Shown: in pieces, positions 53,351-62,968 of the stretch
Position numbering within the stretch: position 1 is the stretch's first letter
Layout: each line of letters starts with the position of its first letter
Virus record (IMG/VR): IMGVR_UViG_3300043424_000108
Coordinates: 1-64,000 of that record
Length of the DNA stretch: 64,000 nt
Strand: one strand, 5' to 3'
Source: a virus
The notes under the pieces: model-generated
What the model saw: only the letters and a program-made list of their open reading frames with translations
What the model was told of the DNA's origin: nothing
Databases searched by the model: none
Position numbers and translations under genes: made by a program

Positions 53351-53800
53351 TTAACACTTCCAACGCCTACGTGCTTGTCTGATTCTGCTATTAGGATCAT
53401 TCTGTGTAGCCTGTGAAGATCTACGCAACTGACCTAATGAACGAGCACAGTAGGACTTTCTACGATTAGCTGCTTTGCTACCTGGCTTTACCTTACCTGT
53501 AACAGCAGTACTTAATTTGGAACCTGGGTTAGCCCTTCTATAAGCCATGACTCCTTTCTTAGTCATACCAGCTCCTTGTTTAGTGGGGCGATAGTTAGCT
53601 CCTGGTCCCTTAGTTGTATGGGAGATAGTTCCTCCCTTAGCCATGTATGCCTTCTTTAAGCGACTTTCTTTCTTGATCTTAGTCTCTTGTTTAAGCATCT
53701 CTTTAGTAGGCTTTTTTCCAGAACCTTTATTAGCACGGATGTTATCCCACAATCCTCTTTGGGAGTATGATCCGTCTTTACGTTTTATCATCTTTTTCAT
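53351..53800 (-). CDS. Basic DUF6321-type protein
   Basis: A 149-aa, strongly basic protein. The C-terminal half (GVMAYRRANPGSKLSTAV...KPGSKAANRRKSYCARSLGQ) matches the DUF6321 layout, known from many phages and of unknown function. The basic charge and the setting among virion genes suggest a DNA-associated virion protein. It overlaps the next gene by four bases. Confidence 0.65.
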   Translation of the reverse strand: MKKMIKRKDGSYSQRGLWDNIRANKGSGKKPTKEMLKQETKIKKESRLKKAYMAKGGTISHTTKGPGANYRPTKQGAGMTKKGVMAYRRANPGSKLSTAVTGKVKPGSKAANRRKSYCARSLGQLRRSSQATQNDPNSRIRQARRRWKC

Positions 53801-54486
53801 TTCTTTACATTTGATTTCTTTAAGAATGATTTTAAATCATAATTTACTTTTTCTCTATTAAATTGTTTAGCAAGTTTATTTGCTAACTGCAATCTATTAG
53901 TCTTACTCTTAACTCCTCTTAGGATACTTGCTACTCCATCTACCATTTCTTTATCATCATCCTCTACTTCTCCGCCTTCTTCCATCCTACGTAAATTAGG
54001 ATTAGGCCTAAATTGTACTTGAGTATTATCTCTTTGAGGAACTCTCATAGTAGAATTGTAAGGAGAAGATGTAAATTGATTAACAGTACCTGCAGCTCTA
54101 GTAACAGGTGCAACTTTTTTAGCCACTTTATTGACTGTTCTGCTTGCTTGTGCTGCATTTACAGCTAAGTTGCTATAAGGTCTAATAGCATTTGCAGCTC
54201 TAGCTACTCCCATTAATCCTTTAGCTGTGCCAAATGTTGCCATATTTAAAGCATCTAATCCTGCTCCTACATAGTCTCCTTGATAAAGATTGGCTAGTGC
54301 ACTAGCACCTGAAGCATAGGTACCCACAGGACCAGGAACATAGGTAGCTGCTTCTAAAGCCATGCCCAGTCCAGTACTTCCTCCATTAGGCATCTTACGC
54401 TTTCTAGAATTCTTATATGCACCCTTAAGTCTTGAACCTGAGGGTGCATTAGGAATTACAGAACCATTTACTCCTGGAACAAACAT
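53797..54486 (-). CDS. Glycine/alanine-rich virion protein with hydrophobic centre
   Basis: A 229-aa protein with a small basic N-terminus (AYKNSRKRKMPNGG), a hydrophobic Gly/Ala-rich centre (ALEAATYVPGPVGTYASGASALANL...) and a polar, charged C-terminus with EEGGEVEDDDKE. A membrane-active ejected peptide is possible. No family is recognised. Confidence 0.55.
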   Translation of the reverse strand: MFVPGVNGSVIPNAPSGSRLKGAYKNSRKRKMPNGGSTGLGMALEAATYVPGPVGTYASGASALANLYQGDYVGAGLDALNMATFGTAKGLMGVARAANAIRPYSNLAVNAAQASRTVNKVAKKVAPVTRAAGTVNQFTSSPYNSTMRVPQRDNTQVQFRPNPNLRRMEEGGEVEDDDKEMVDGVASILRGVKSKTNRLQLANKLAKQFNREKVNYDLKSFLKKSNVKK

Positions 54487-54488
54487 AG

Positions 54489-55310
54489 TTAATTTCTGTA
54501 GATAGGCTTACCTGATTGCATGTTAGATACTCTTCTACGTACAAGTGCTTCATTAGCACTCATCTTACTATTAGACTTAGCTGCAGGAACTGCTTTTTTG
54601 TATTTGCTTACGTTACTCATAGCCTGAGTAACTTTAACTGGTTCCGCAGTTCTGAGAACTTCTTTAGTAGTTATAGGGGTTTTCTTCAGGTTGTTAGCTG
54701 TAGACATTACACTATTAGCAACTGGCCTTGCTTTATTTTCTGCCATAGACTTATCCCATTGTGCAGGAGTGTAGTTCCAACTTTGAGAAGAAGAAGTGCT
54801 AGTAGTCTTAGCGGCTGCCTTAGGAGCAGATGACATTGTCTTAGACTTGATGTAAGACTCGTAAGCCTTCTGTGTTTCAGCACCCCAAGCACCATCAGCT
54901 ACAATATTATATCCCTTACTACGAAGCATTTCTTGGTAAGCTTTTACTTTAGGAGATGCACCTTTAACAGTAGTAGACTCTAGATTATTCAAAGTAGTCT
55001 TAGCTGCTAAGTTAAGTGGATCTATAGCTTTTACTCTTGGAAGAGTGTCCATCTCCATACCATTTTCCCCCTTACGCATCTTAGAGAGTGTCTTAGCCAA
55101 GTTAGCTCTTTTTACTGTAGTAGAAGAGTAAGCGCCTTTATTGCTTAGTACTTTGTCACGGAAAGCAGGTACAGACATTCCAGCTCTTTTAGCTTGTGCT
55201 GTAAAAGAACCTGGCTTCTTAATAGCAGACTGAATCCATTTACCTCCTGATTTCATTTTCTTACCACCGCAACTCATGCAAGTTGAGTAAGAATTCTTTA
55301 AGCGATTCAT
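54489..55310 (-). CDS. Protein with peptidoglycan-binding-like repeat
   Basis: A 273-aa protein. The N-terminus has CMSCGGKKMKSGGKW, a short zinc- or linker-like motif. Residues about 118-155 (KVKAYQEMLRSKGYNIVADGAWGAETQKAYESYI) fit the PG_binding_1 fold that docks onto peptidoglycan. The rest is low-complexity Thr/Ser/Lys. It may help the virion bind or cross the cell wall. Lysis enzymes are not seen nearby. Confidence 0.6.
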   Translation of the reverse strand: MNRLKNSYSTCMSCGGKKMKSGGKWIQSAIKKPGSFTAQAKRAGMSVPAFRDKVLSNKGAYSSTTVKRANLAKTLSKMRKGENGMEMDTLPRVKAIDPLNLAAKTTLNNLESTTVKGASPKVKAYQEMLRSKGYNIVADGAWGAETQKAYESYIKSKTMSSAPKAAAKTTSTSSSQSWNYTPAQWDKSMAENKARPVANSVMSTANNLKKTPITTKEVLRTAEPVKVTQAMSNVSKYKKAVPAAKSNSKMSANEALVRRRVSNMQSGKPIYRN

Positions 55311-55325
55311 ATAGTTTTATTTAGT

Positions 55326-55706
55326 TTAAGTTAGTGTAAGTTGATACAAAGTGCTAGTAATCAAACTAATTACTTCGTCAATAGAGTTTTGTAAGTGAGT
55401 ATTCTCCATACCGAATACTCCACGATGCTTCATCATGTAGTCTTTCATGTAGATCAAGTGAGTTTTTGCATTCATATACTCGGATGCAGGAATCTTAAAG
55501 TTAAGTCTTTTACCTATTGTACCGAAGTAAGACTCTACGATATCATCAGTTAAGCCAATGATTTCAGTGTAGTAGCCGTCTAATGCTTTGTGCTCACTAA
55601 AAGAAGTAGTCTGCAAGTGTGCAATGTGAATGATGTCACGAGATTGGAACAACTGTCCAATTACTATCTCGGGTTTGACTGTGGTGAAAAGTTCTTTTTC
55701 TTTCAT
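55326..55706 (-). CDS. Small ferritin-like helical protein (DUF5856 type)
   Basis: A 126-aa all-helical protein. The pattern HIAHLQTTSFSEHKALDGYYTEIIGLTDDIVESYFG recalls the DUF5856 family of crAss-like phages and the diiron-like spacing of Dps/ferritin helices (H..H....H...Y...D..E). No second half of a ferritin pair is seen. It lies between muzzle and PG-binding genes. Function unknown. Confidence 0.65.
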   Translation of the reverse strand: MKEKELFTTVKPEIVIGQLFQSRDIIHIAHLQTTSFSEHKALDGYYTEIIGLTDDIVESYFGTIGKRLNFKIPASEYMNAKTHLIYMKDYMMKHRGVFGMENTHLQNSIDEVISLITSTLYQLTLT

Positions 55707-55710
55707 GGTA

Positions 55711-58700
55711 TTATGGGTTGGTTTGAGTTATTTGGATTGTATTTATAAACTTGAATCTAGAGTACTGATCTTGAATCAATCTTAGTTTAGCAAAGTCTGA
55801 CTTAATCTTAGACTTCTGGTAAGATACAGATACAGGTCTTACACTCTTAGTGTTTGGTACTTTATCTATAGGATACTGACTTACTAAGTCACTCCACTGA
55901 GTAGACCAAAGTGGTTGGCCATTTCCTTGCGCTGCAACGTTCCAAAATCCGTTAAAGGTATACAAGTGTTCTCTACGAGAGATAAGCGCTTCTATGCCCG
56001 TTGCTGTCATTCTAGGGTAGGTAATCTTCTGTCTAGTGTTACCGAACTCTTCAGGAATCAACTTAATGATACCAGAAGACTGTTCTTTGTTATAGATAAT
56101 CGCCTTAGTAAAGTTTGCTAAGTTCTTTTTATTTGCAGTAGACAAAGAATAATATTCGTAGTCAGAATAGTATTCTTGGATGTCTTGCATCAAAGTAACA
56201 GAGTTAACTGTAGATACTTGAGGGAATGAGTTTACATTATACTCTAGAATGTAAGGATAAAGTCTATTGTAGTAAGTTTGGTAAGTATAAATAGACAAGT
56301 TATGATTCCAAGTAGATGCTCCTGTAGAAGTATTAATTAAAGTTTGGAAATGACCAAGTAAAGGAACAAAGAAGTTTGGAAGGAAAGAATAGAAAGAGAT
56401 AAAGTTCTTTAACTTAGGTGAGTAAGCAACTGTCCAAGACTTATTCTCAAAGTAAGTAGGATCTCCAAAAGTAATAGTTACTTGAGTGTTACCTGACTCT
56501 AGTACGTACTTACGGTAATTACTATCCGAAGTATCTGTAATATATTTAATTACAGAAGAACTTCCTTCACGATACTGAGGCTTAACTCTGTAATCTAGTT
56601 TGGTAATAAATACCCTCTCGTATCTTTCATCCCAACCCATTACAATACCTAATCCAATAGCAGGATTGTCTATGTCTGCATTAGGGATATCTTTAAGAAT
56701 CTGGAAAGGTAAGTTTTGTTTAAACCAGTTGTAGTTGTTTTCTGTTTTAATCTCGTTAAACCCGTCTCCTGTAATCTGATAGATGTGACCACGTTTAGCG
56801 TCTACCCAGAATGTTCCATACTCACACTTAACGTAAGCTTTGTGTTGAGTTCCAATATAACCTAGATCACTCTTAGCAAGATCAACAGGCTTCTGCTTAA
56901 ACATTTCTGCATTACCAATCTCCAACTGATAAGGAGAAGTAGTGCTAAGAGTAATACGAGAGTTGTATACTTTAGTAGTATTCTCGAATCTAGCATATAC
57001 TCTTTCGTTTTCTCCTGCATTCAAATCAACTAGACGACCACCTTGCTTAGGGAAATCATAGAAGTTTCCTGGACGGAATACTCTCCAAGCATCTGAAAGA
57101 TAGTTAGAAGAGTTAGCAGGATCGGAATAGATTACACGGTTATGGTGAATAGAAAGACACTCTAAAGAAGGATACTTTAATCTGTAGGGAAGATTAGGAC
57201 TTAAGTTCTGTGCAGAATAAGTAGCGTTATAATGGTAGAAGTTGTCAAACTTGATAGGTACGTTAACTTCATGCAACCACTCATCTGGAATACCATCTCC
57301 TACATTAGGATAGAAGTTTTCTTCTAAGTCGTTTCTTCCATGACGTAGATCTACGTTGATATCAGACTCTACATAGAATACTGGAATACCGTAAGAAGCT
57401 GTATAGAAATAACCATTTCTAAGCAAAGAGTTCTCAATATTACTATCGTCTAAGTTTACTTTTGCTACATAGTCATTTAAAATACTAGCAAGTGATGTCG
57501 CAAAAGCGGTTGTAGCTGCTACAGAAAGAAGTTGTGTAGAAAAAGGAGGAGGTAAGGGAGGAAAGGGAGGAGGCGGAGGAGTAGGAGACAATGCAAGGGC
57601 AGTAAGTCCTACACCTGTTCCAAATGCCAAAATTGTTCCCGCAATGTCTCCTGCAGTAATAGACTCCGAAGAGTTACCTGCATAGTACGTAGGATACCCT
57701 AAGTTAGGATACAACCAATAGTCAAAAGGAACATTGTCTACCTTAGCTGGTAAGTTAGCAAGGTTACGAGTGAAGAAAGAGTGTTTACGCTTAAGTGCAA
57801 ACTGGTTGATATAAGTATCTCCTCCAAAAGCAGGATAGAAGGTTCTCTCTACTTTTAAGTATCCAGAATCGTCTACACTTACATCAGCACTGTATCCAGT
57901 AGAAACATATTTAATATTTTCTATAGGACCATACTGATTTGGGAAGTTTCTCTTAATAGAAGAATAGTAAGCTCTAGTATTTGATTCTACAATCTTTGAA
58001 GGATTATCTTCTAATCCTGCTTGAGAGATTGTAAATCTTGTTGTATCTCTAATTAAAGGGAAGTTGTTTGCTAGAGGCTCGTTTGTTTTTAGATAAACAG
58101 AAGTTTCTCTAAGTCTATTGTGTAGAGGAAAATCATCGTTTAACTCAACTATTTTATCATTAGCATAAAGTCCAATCTCTAATACACGTCTTTTGTCTCC
58201 TGTATTAGGAATAGACTCATACTTAGTATAGTTACCTACAGAGTTATATTGCCAGGCCAACTCTTTGTAGGGGAGAGCCTTTTCAATAAGTTCTTTTATA
58301 AGAGTAGTATTATTTAACAAGTCTACTATCTTTGTTTCATATCTTGTTTTAAGAGAGGAAGTAGTTCCGACTTGCGCTTCGCCATCTACAACATAAGATA
58401 AAACTGCTCCTATTGCTACAGAAAGGTTATTAGTGCCTTTACCGATAATTTTGTATTTAGGATGATCTAATACAGGAACAAAGTGACCCTTTACAATTCC
58501 ATATTCTAAGGTTTCTAATTTAAGCTCTGTGCCAATCTTAGGATATTGGAAGTGAGTATCAGGTGAATGGAAAGTAAATCTTTCTGTTCCATATAAAACG
58601 GAATTTACAAATCCAGTGTGAGTAGGGAAGTCAAACTCTCCCCTATCTCCTTTGTCGTAAAACTTAGAGTCTGTTTTGATAAAAGCATCAGGACCTCTAT

Positions 58701-60807
58701 CATTGTAGGGATAGTTAGGATAGTAGTAGTTCTTACCAGTGTCTTCGTCATGGAAGGTTCCTACGTCATACACAAGTCCCTTAGCAATAACTGATTTATT
58801 ATTTACACGATTACCTCTTACTAGTTCATAGCCACAGATAAGCTCACTAACAGGAATCTGATGATTACCATAAGTATTTAATGGATCGTATACAGTAGTG
58901 TTATTTACTATATTTTCAAATATTGTTTCTTGCACACGTACACCTATAGGATAGATGATTGCTTCAGCGTTCTTATGGATGTGTGTAATAGCACTATCAG
59001 GAAACTTGTGATGACGAATAGGTTGACCAGCTAAGTCCCCCCACACTTCCTCATAACAAGGATAAGTTTCAGTAGATTCCCAATAAGCAAATTGTCCTGC
59101 CTCTCCTGGTATAATAGCACACGAGTATTGTTCTTCTTGCTTGTTTGGAGGATTCTCAGAGTACATTAAACCTTTAGACCCTGTGTTGTATACTTGCCAT
59201 CTCTGAAATTCCCCTGTCTTAATACAATCATCCTCTACAGAAAAAACATCTTTGTTGTCTGGAGATTCTTTAGCTTTGTCGTTGTCGTTTTTAAGTCTTC
59301 CAGGAATATGGAATACGTCTGTATACTTACCGTTCTTTAGTTTAAACTTAATACCGAAAGGATAAACCTCGTCCCTTTGATAGGTACGGAAGAAGTAAGC
59401 GACTTCTGGATTAGAGTAATCAAACTTTTTATCTACTGGCATTTGTACAGTTTCCCACCTAAGTTGAATCTGATTTGCAATAGGTTGAAAGTTGTACTTA
59501 GGAGTCTCTACCAAATCAGCTAACATCAAGATGTCATTCTGTTTCTCAATAATCTCAGCATGTTCATAGTGAGGACTACGAATCAAAGGAACTATCGAGG
59601 AGAAAGTAGAAGAGTAATCTCCTGTATAAACTAAAGAGTCTGTTAAGCTAGATTGATTTACTCTGTAAGTACCTACCAGATGGTATGTAGTTACTTCGTT
59701 GATGTTCTCAGCAACAGTTAAATTAAAGTAATCGAAGATTGCAGTCTTATGATTAACAGAAACTCTGATAGACTTAGAAGTCTCGTACTCAGTTTGTTCA
59801 GTAATAGCTCTTTCAAAAATTGGAATAGGATTACAGAAATCAATATAATCTGTAAGTTCTTTACCATTTTCATCTGCATATGCTACTGAGAAAGAATACA
59901 CACCACCTTTAAGTCTTCCTCCTGAATCTACAGAAGTAGGATATACTTCAGGCTGACAGAAGTCTGGGAATAATTTTAAGCGCCCACAAGCGTCTGTAAG
60001 TTGATTTATAGGATCACCACATTGATCACGACCTAAAGGTTCCTCTATTGAGAAGTAACGAGGTGGAATATTACGTGCTACAAAATAAACTCTAGTCTCA
60101 CAGTTGTCTATACGATACTCTGCAAATACTGGAAAGTCTACTGATAACTTAAGGCAACAATACTCTGAGTCACAGACTGGATCTTCTGAGATTAAAGTCT
60201 TAGATAAAAGTTCTATGTCAGAAGTATAATTAGCACTTCTACCATCAAATCCGTAATAACCATTGGCCAAAATCCCAACAGTTTTGGGGTCCCCATTACA
60301 GTCTACGTAATTAATATCTTGATATTGACCATTGTTTCTTACTGCAAATCTATAGCAACCTACGTTATTAACACAACAATTATCTACAATCAACGGAGTA
60401 AATGTGCAGCAGGTGTCTGCACTAACTCCTATCTCAGAACCTACTGTACTAGTAACTACTGTACCAGATGCACAACCACAGTCTGTTTCAGATTCTGTTA
60501 AGGTTGTACAATCCTTAGTTAGATTAGTAATCTCTCCAATAAGAGACTTACCATTTGGGTGAGCTAAAAATACAACTAACTTAGATTGTTCTACAATATG
60601 TAAAGTTCCTACAATTTTGTATCCAGGATACTGAGTAGTAAAATCGTAACAGATCTGATTAGAAGGCTCATTAGTATATGTGGTAGAGTTACCATCATGA
60701 GACTGTACGTTTGCATTCAAGGCATACGTAATCATGTTCTCCTTGATCTGGTAATTAACCGAATCAAGGTTTAAACCTGCTATGTTCTGATTGATTTTAT
60801 TTTCCAT
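55711..60807 (-). CDS. crAss-like tail stabilization / muzzle protein (gp44 family)
   Basis: A 1698-aa protein, in the size range of crAss-like muzzle proteins. The N-terminus shows the family pattern: NQNIAGLNLDSVNYQIKENM, TYALNANVQSHDGNSTTY, NEPSN, YKIVGTLHIVEQSK. In crAss-like phages this protein closes the tail hub and derives from the P22 gp10-like stabilization fold. Many cysteines occur in residues 80-260. A proline-rich stretch (PTPPPPPFPPLPPPF) near residue 1080 is unusual. It is followed by a ferritin-like and PG-binding gene. No enzymatic motif seen. Confidence 0.85.
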   Translation of the reverse strand: MENKINQNIAGLNLDSVNYQIKENMITYALNANVQSHDGNSTTYTNEPSNQICYDFTTQYPGYKIVGTLHIVEQSKLVVFLAHPNGKSLIGEITNLTKDCTTLTESETDCGCASGTVVTSTVGSEIGVSADTCCTFTPLIVDNCCVNNVGCYRFAVRNNGQYQDINYVDCNGDPKTVGILANGYYGFDGRSANYTSDIELLSKTLISEDPVCDSEYCCLKLSVDFPVFAEYRIDNCETRVYFVARNIPPRYFSIEEPLGRDQCGDPINQLTDACGRLKLFPDFCQPEVYPTSVDSGGRLKGGVYSFSVAYADENGKELTDYIDFCNPIPIFERAITEQTEYETSKSIRVSVNHKTAIFDYFNLTVAENINEVTTYHLVGTYRVNQSSLTDSLVYTGDYSSTFSSIVPLIRSPHYEHAEIIEKQNDILMLADLVETPKYNFQPIANQIQLRWETVQMPVDKKFDYSNPEVAYFFRTYQRDEVYPFGIKFKLKNGKYTDVFHIPGRLKNDNDKAKESPDNKDVFSVEDDCIKTGEFQRWQVYNTGSKGLMYSENPPNKQEEQYSCAIIPGEAGQFAYWESTETYPCYEEVWGDLAGQPIRHHKFPDSAITHIHKNAEAIIYPIGVRVQETIFENIVNNTTVYDPLNTYGNHQIPVSELICGYELVRGNRVNNKSVIAKGLVYDVGTFHDEDTGKNYYYPNYPYNDRGPDAFIKTDSKFYDKGDRGEFDFPTHTGFVNSVLYGTERFTFHSPDTHFQYPKIGTELKLETLEYGIVKGHFVPVLDHPKYKIIGKGTNNLSVAIGAVLSYVVDGEAQVGTTSSLKTRYETKIVDLLNNTTLIKELIEKALPYKELAWQYNSVGNYTKYESIPNTGDKRRVLEIGLYANDKIVELNDDFPLHNRLRETSVYLKTNEPLANNFPLIRDTTRFTISQAGLEDNPSKIVESNTRAYYSSIKRNFPNQYGPIENIKYVSTGYSADVSVDDSGYLKVERTFYPAFGGDTYINQFALKRKHSFFTRNLANLPAKVDNVPFDYWLYPNLGYPTYYAGNSSESITAGDIAGTILAFGTGVGLTALALSPTPPPPPFPPLPPPFSTQLLSVAATTAFATSLASILNDYVAKVNLDDSNIENSLLRNGYFYTASYGIPVFYVESDINVDLRHGRNDLEENFYPNVGDGIPDEWLHEVNVPIKFDNFYHYNATYSAQNLSPNLPYRLKYPSLECLSIHHNRVIYSDPANSSNYLSDAWRVFRPGNFYDFPKQGGRLVDLNAGENERVYARFENTTKVYNSRITLSTTSPYQLEIGNAEMFKQKPVDLAKSDLGYIGTQHKAYVKCEYGTFWVDAKRGHIYQITGDGFNEIKTENNYNWFKQNLPFQILKDIPNADIDNPAIGLGIVMGWDERYERVFITKLDYRVKPQYREGSSSVIKYITDTSDSNYRKYVLESGNTQVTITFGDPTYFENKSWTVAYSPKLKNFISFYSFLPNFFVPLLGHFQTLINTSTGASTWNHNLSIYTYQTYYNRLYPYILEYNVNSFPQVSTVNSVTLMQDIQEYYSDYEYYSLSTANKKNLANFTKAIIYNKEQSSGIIKLIPEEFGNTRQKITYPRMTATGIEALISRREHLYTFNGFWNVAAQGNGQPLWSTQWSDLVSQYPIDKVPNTKSVRPVSVSYQKSKIKSDFAKLRLIQDQYSRFKFINTIQITQTNP

Positions 60808-60812
60808 TAAAC

Positions 60813-61655
60813 TTAGGAGATATAGAACTTATTAAAGCGAGTTCTGGTTCTAGCTACGTTATCTGCCATTTGTTGCTTAGTATAAGTCAACAAAAAGCCG
60901 TTAGCAGCTTGTAGTTTATTTAGTTGATCTTGTCTGTAGTACTGAAACTTGGATTCTACTTGACGCTGACTCTCGTCAACTACTGAATGCCAAAGTTGCT
61001 CAAAAAATTTAAACTTAAGATAAGACTTGATATACTCTTCAACCTCAAGAATTTCTGGCACCATAGGTAAGTTATCATCGTCCATTGGACGTGAGTAATA
61101 TCTAAGGTACACACAACCTGTTTCAAACGTAGCAGTAATGCTTTTATTGGGATAAATTTGTAAAACATCAGGAGAGGAAACACTCAAGTTCTCACATCCT
61201 TCTGTACAAAGGGCTTTAGAGCCATGGTACACACGAAGCATCTTAGGATGCTTCATAGTAAGTTTAAATCCAGGAGTAGGTACACTGATAGTCTCGTAGT
61301 AGTTTTCTTGCTTAGCGCAATCTCCTGCATCACAACCTCCTGTGCATTCGAGGTTTTGCCACCAGTACCCCTTCATGGAATTAACTCCTGCATACCACTC
61401 TACATCTGCATCATACAACAAGGCATGATCAAGTAGAGCAAAGTCACAAGGTAGTTCAGATTTATATCCAGAGAATGTAAGTACAGCTTCTTCAGGCTTA
61501 AGCACCATAACTCTAAGTTTACGGAGTGCCTGGTCTATAAAGGTGGGGATCAAAACCTCACTGATAGCACCAGCTTCAAAGTACGACTTAAGCTCCTGCT
61601 TAACTTCAGCAATTAGAGGTTCAGAAGAGATAAAGTTAGTGTTATCGTATTTCAT
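60813..61655 (-). CDS. Head-tail connector / ring-like protein (P22 gp4-like candidate)
   Basis: A 280-aa protein. The N-terminal helices (IAEVKQELKSYFEAG, FIDQALRKLRVM) and the following beta part (SGYKSELPCDFALLDHALL...) match the layout of tail-accessory proteins that sit next to the muzzle gene in crAss-like phages. A middle segment with CTGGCDAGDCAKQENYYE is cysteine-rich. The C-terminus is helical (VESKFQYYRQDQL). Exact homology is not proven. Confidence 0.6.
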   Translation of the reverse strand: MKYDNTNFISSEPLIAEVKQELKSYFEAGAISEVLIPTFIDQALRKLRVMVLKPEEAVLTFSGYKSELPCDFALLDHALLYDADVEWYAGVNSMKGYWWQNLECTGGCDAGDCAKQENYYETISVPTPGFKLTMKHPKMLRVYHGSKALCTEGCENLSVSSPDVLQIYPNKSITATFETGCVYLRYYSRPMDDDNLPMVPEILEVEEYIKSYLKFKFFEQLWHSVVDESQRQVESKFQYYRQDQLNKLQAANGFLLTYTKQQMADNVARTRTRFNKFYIS

Positions 61656-61659
61656 TGTT

Positions 61660-62163
61660 TTAGTATTGGGGAGGTGGTGAAATGTTTATTTTGTTATTAT
61701 TAATTGCGTCTGACAATGCCTTCTTATGTTTGTTAGACATTCTTAGATCGTAGAAACCAAATTGTACTACTCGTTTAGAATATGGATACAAGTGAAACTT
61801 ATAGATGGCACCATCGGTATGTGAGTTTCTATAAGGCACTTTGATACCCGTCTCTTTATAGTACTTCCAATTAATAATTGTATGTTTACCTTCTTTAAGT
61901 GCATTTTCAGTTTTTACAATTTTAATTGATCCAAAGTTTGGGAACCTCAGAGAGTATCTTCCTCGTAACAACCTCTCTATAAGTTTTAAGTGAATCTTCT
62001 TTGGAACACCACAAAACTGCTTATAGGTAATGTCTTTACGTTTAGTTTCTTTTAAGAACATGTGATAGGCTTTGAGACTGAGAAAGTTAGTATCTGAACT
62101 AGTGTCTCTTTCTTTCTGCCTAACGTGGGTTTGTTTGTTTGGTTTTATAAAGTCTTTCGACAT
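61660..62163 (-). CDS. IHF/HU-like structural DNA-binding protein candidate
   Basis: A 167-aa basic protein. The centre, KKIHLKLIERLLRGRYSLRFPNFGSIKIVK, follows the HU/IHF pattern of a helix, then strand, then FGxFxV-type arm start, and the C-terminal part (HTIINWKYYKETG...YKFHLYP) could be the DNA-contacting arm. Crass-like phages carry IHF-like genes next to the tail genes, which supports the call. The similarity is only moderate. Confidence 0.5.
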   Translation of the reverse strand: MSKDFIKPNKQTHVRQKERDTSSDTNFLSLKAYHMFLKETKRKDITYKQFCGVPKKIHLKLIERLLRGRYSLRFPNFGSIKIVKTENALKEGKHTIINWKYYKETGIKVPYRNSHTDGAIYKFHLYPYSKRVVQFGFYDLRMSNKHKKALSDAINNNKINISPPPQY

Positions 62164-62165
62164 AA

Positions 62166-62807
62166 TTAGTTGGGTTCGTCTCTGTTGTTATCCTCTGTCT
62201 CATAAGGTAACTTATGATAGTTGATAAGCGACTGATTGCACATCTCGATCAATGTATCAGTCAAGTATCCAGGAAACTTAAACTGTTTGTCGTACATGCT
62301 CATACACTGACTACCGTCTAAGTCTTCGATAGACTCTGTAAAGTAAGCGTACATATTCACACACTCTACATCAGGATCCAACACATAAAGGTATCCATTG
62401 CGGATAGTATAGTATTTTTTTGGAACCTTAAAGCGTAAAGAATTGTGATTAATAAAATCTCTAATAGTAGTAGGAAAAAGTTCCTGCGAGTTAGAAGTGT
62501 TGAACACACCTTGGATAAAATAAGAATACAAGCCCTCATCAATGTTTGGTAGTTTGTTTTTAGTTCTACGTACAGGGCAATTCAAATCACACTCTGAACC
62601 AGGAGCTTCAATTAAGTGTACACACTCGTAGGCTTGGTAAACATTATCTGAAGTAAGCAACCTTCTTAGGTTGATTTCTCTTCTTAGTAATGTAGAAGCC
62701 TTAGTCTTAAGTAACCCGTATATATAACGGTCGCTAATCATGTCATCATCACTAACAAACTTGTTAGCACTTTTGACTCTAGCAATTAAATCCGAATTCG
62801 TGTACAT
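62166..62807 (-). CDS. Head-tail connector-like structural protein
   Basis: A 213-aa protein, helical at the N-terminus (SDLIARVKSANKF, DRYIYGLLKTKASTLLRREINLRRLL) and beta-rich after residue 60, with a cysteine pair motif (GSECDLNCPV) in the middle. In crAss-like phages this position before the IHF-like and ring genes is held by ring or connector proteins. It is the first gene after the promoter at 62844-62874. Confidence 0.55.
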   Translation of the reverse strand: MYTNSDLIARVKSANKFVSDDDMISDRYIYGLLKTKASTLLRREINLRRLLTSDNVYQAYECVHLIEAPGSECDLNCPVRRTKNKLPNIDEGLYSYFIQGVFNTSNSQELFPTTIRDFINHNSLRFKVPKKYYTIRNGYLYVLDPDVECVNMYAYFTESIEDLDGSQCMSMYDKQFKFPGYLTDTLIEMCNQSLINYHKLPYETEDNNRDEPN

Positions 62808-62843
62808 GTCAGAATATAGTTTGGGTTAATTTAAGGTCTATTA

Positions 62844-62874
62844 CAAATATAATTTAATTTTAAAGTTAAGTCAA
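62844..62874 (-). promoter_or_regulatory. Bacteroidota-type promoter of the tail/virion operon
   Basis: TTGAC, 18 bases, TATATTTG (box 62844-62851, TTGA 62871-62874) on the minus strand. It is the best match in the window and lies 37 bases before the start at 62807, ahead of about 9.6 kb of co-oriented genes. Confidence 0.7.
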
Positions 62875-62895
62875 GAGTTTATTTAAGAACTAGAA

Positions 62896-62915
62896 GAGCC
62901 CACTTTCGCAGGCTC
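62896..62915 (-). terminator. Hairpin terminator after the fibre-like gene
   Basis: On the minus strand: GAGCCTGC, GAAA tetraloop, GTGGGCTC, with two wobble pairs, followed by a T-rich stretch (TTCTAGTTCTT). It lies about 50 bases after the stop at 62969 and just before the promoter at 62844-62874. The T run is imperfect. The other bases of 62808-62968 hold no gene. Confidence 0.55.
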
Positions 62916-62968
62916 CTACTAGCAAGATGACAGGAAAACCAACCAAAAAAACCCTGCCAAGATTTTTA

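Noticed and set aside
57536-57595. Purine-rich tract as a triplex or regulatory element
   Set aside because: It is explained by the polyproline coding of the muzzle protein on the opposite strand.
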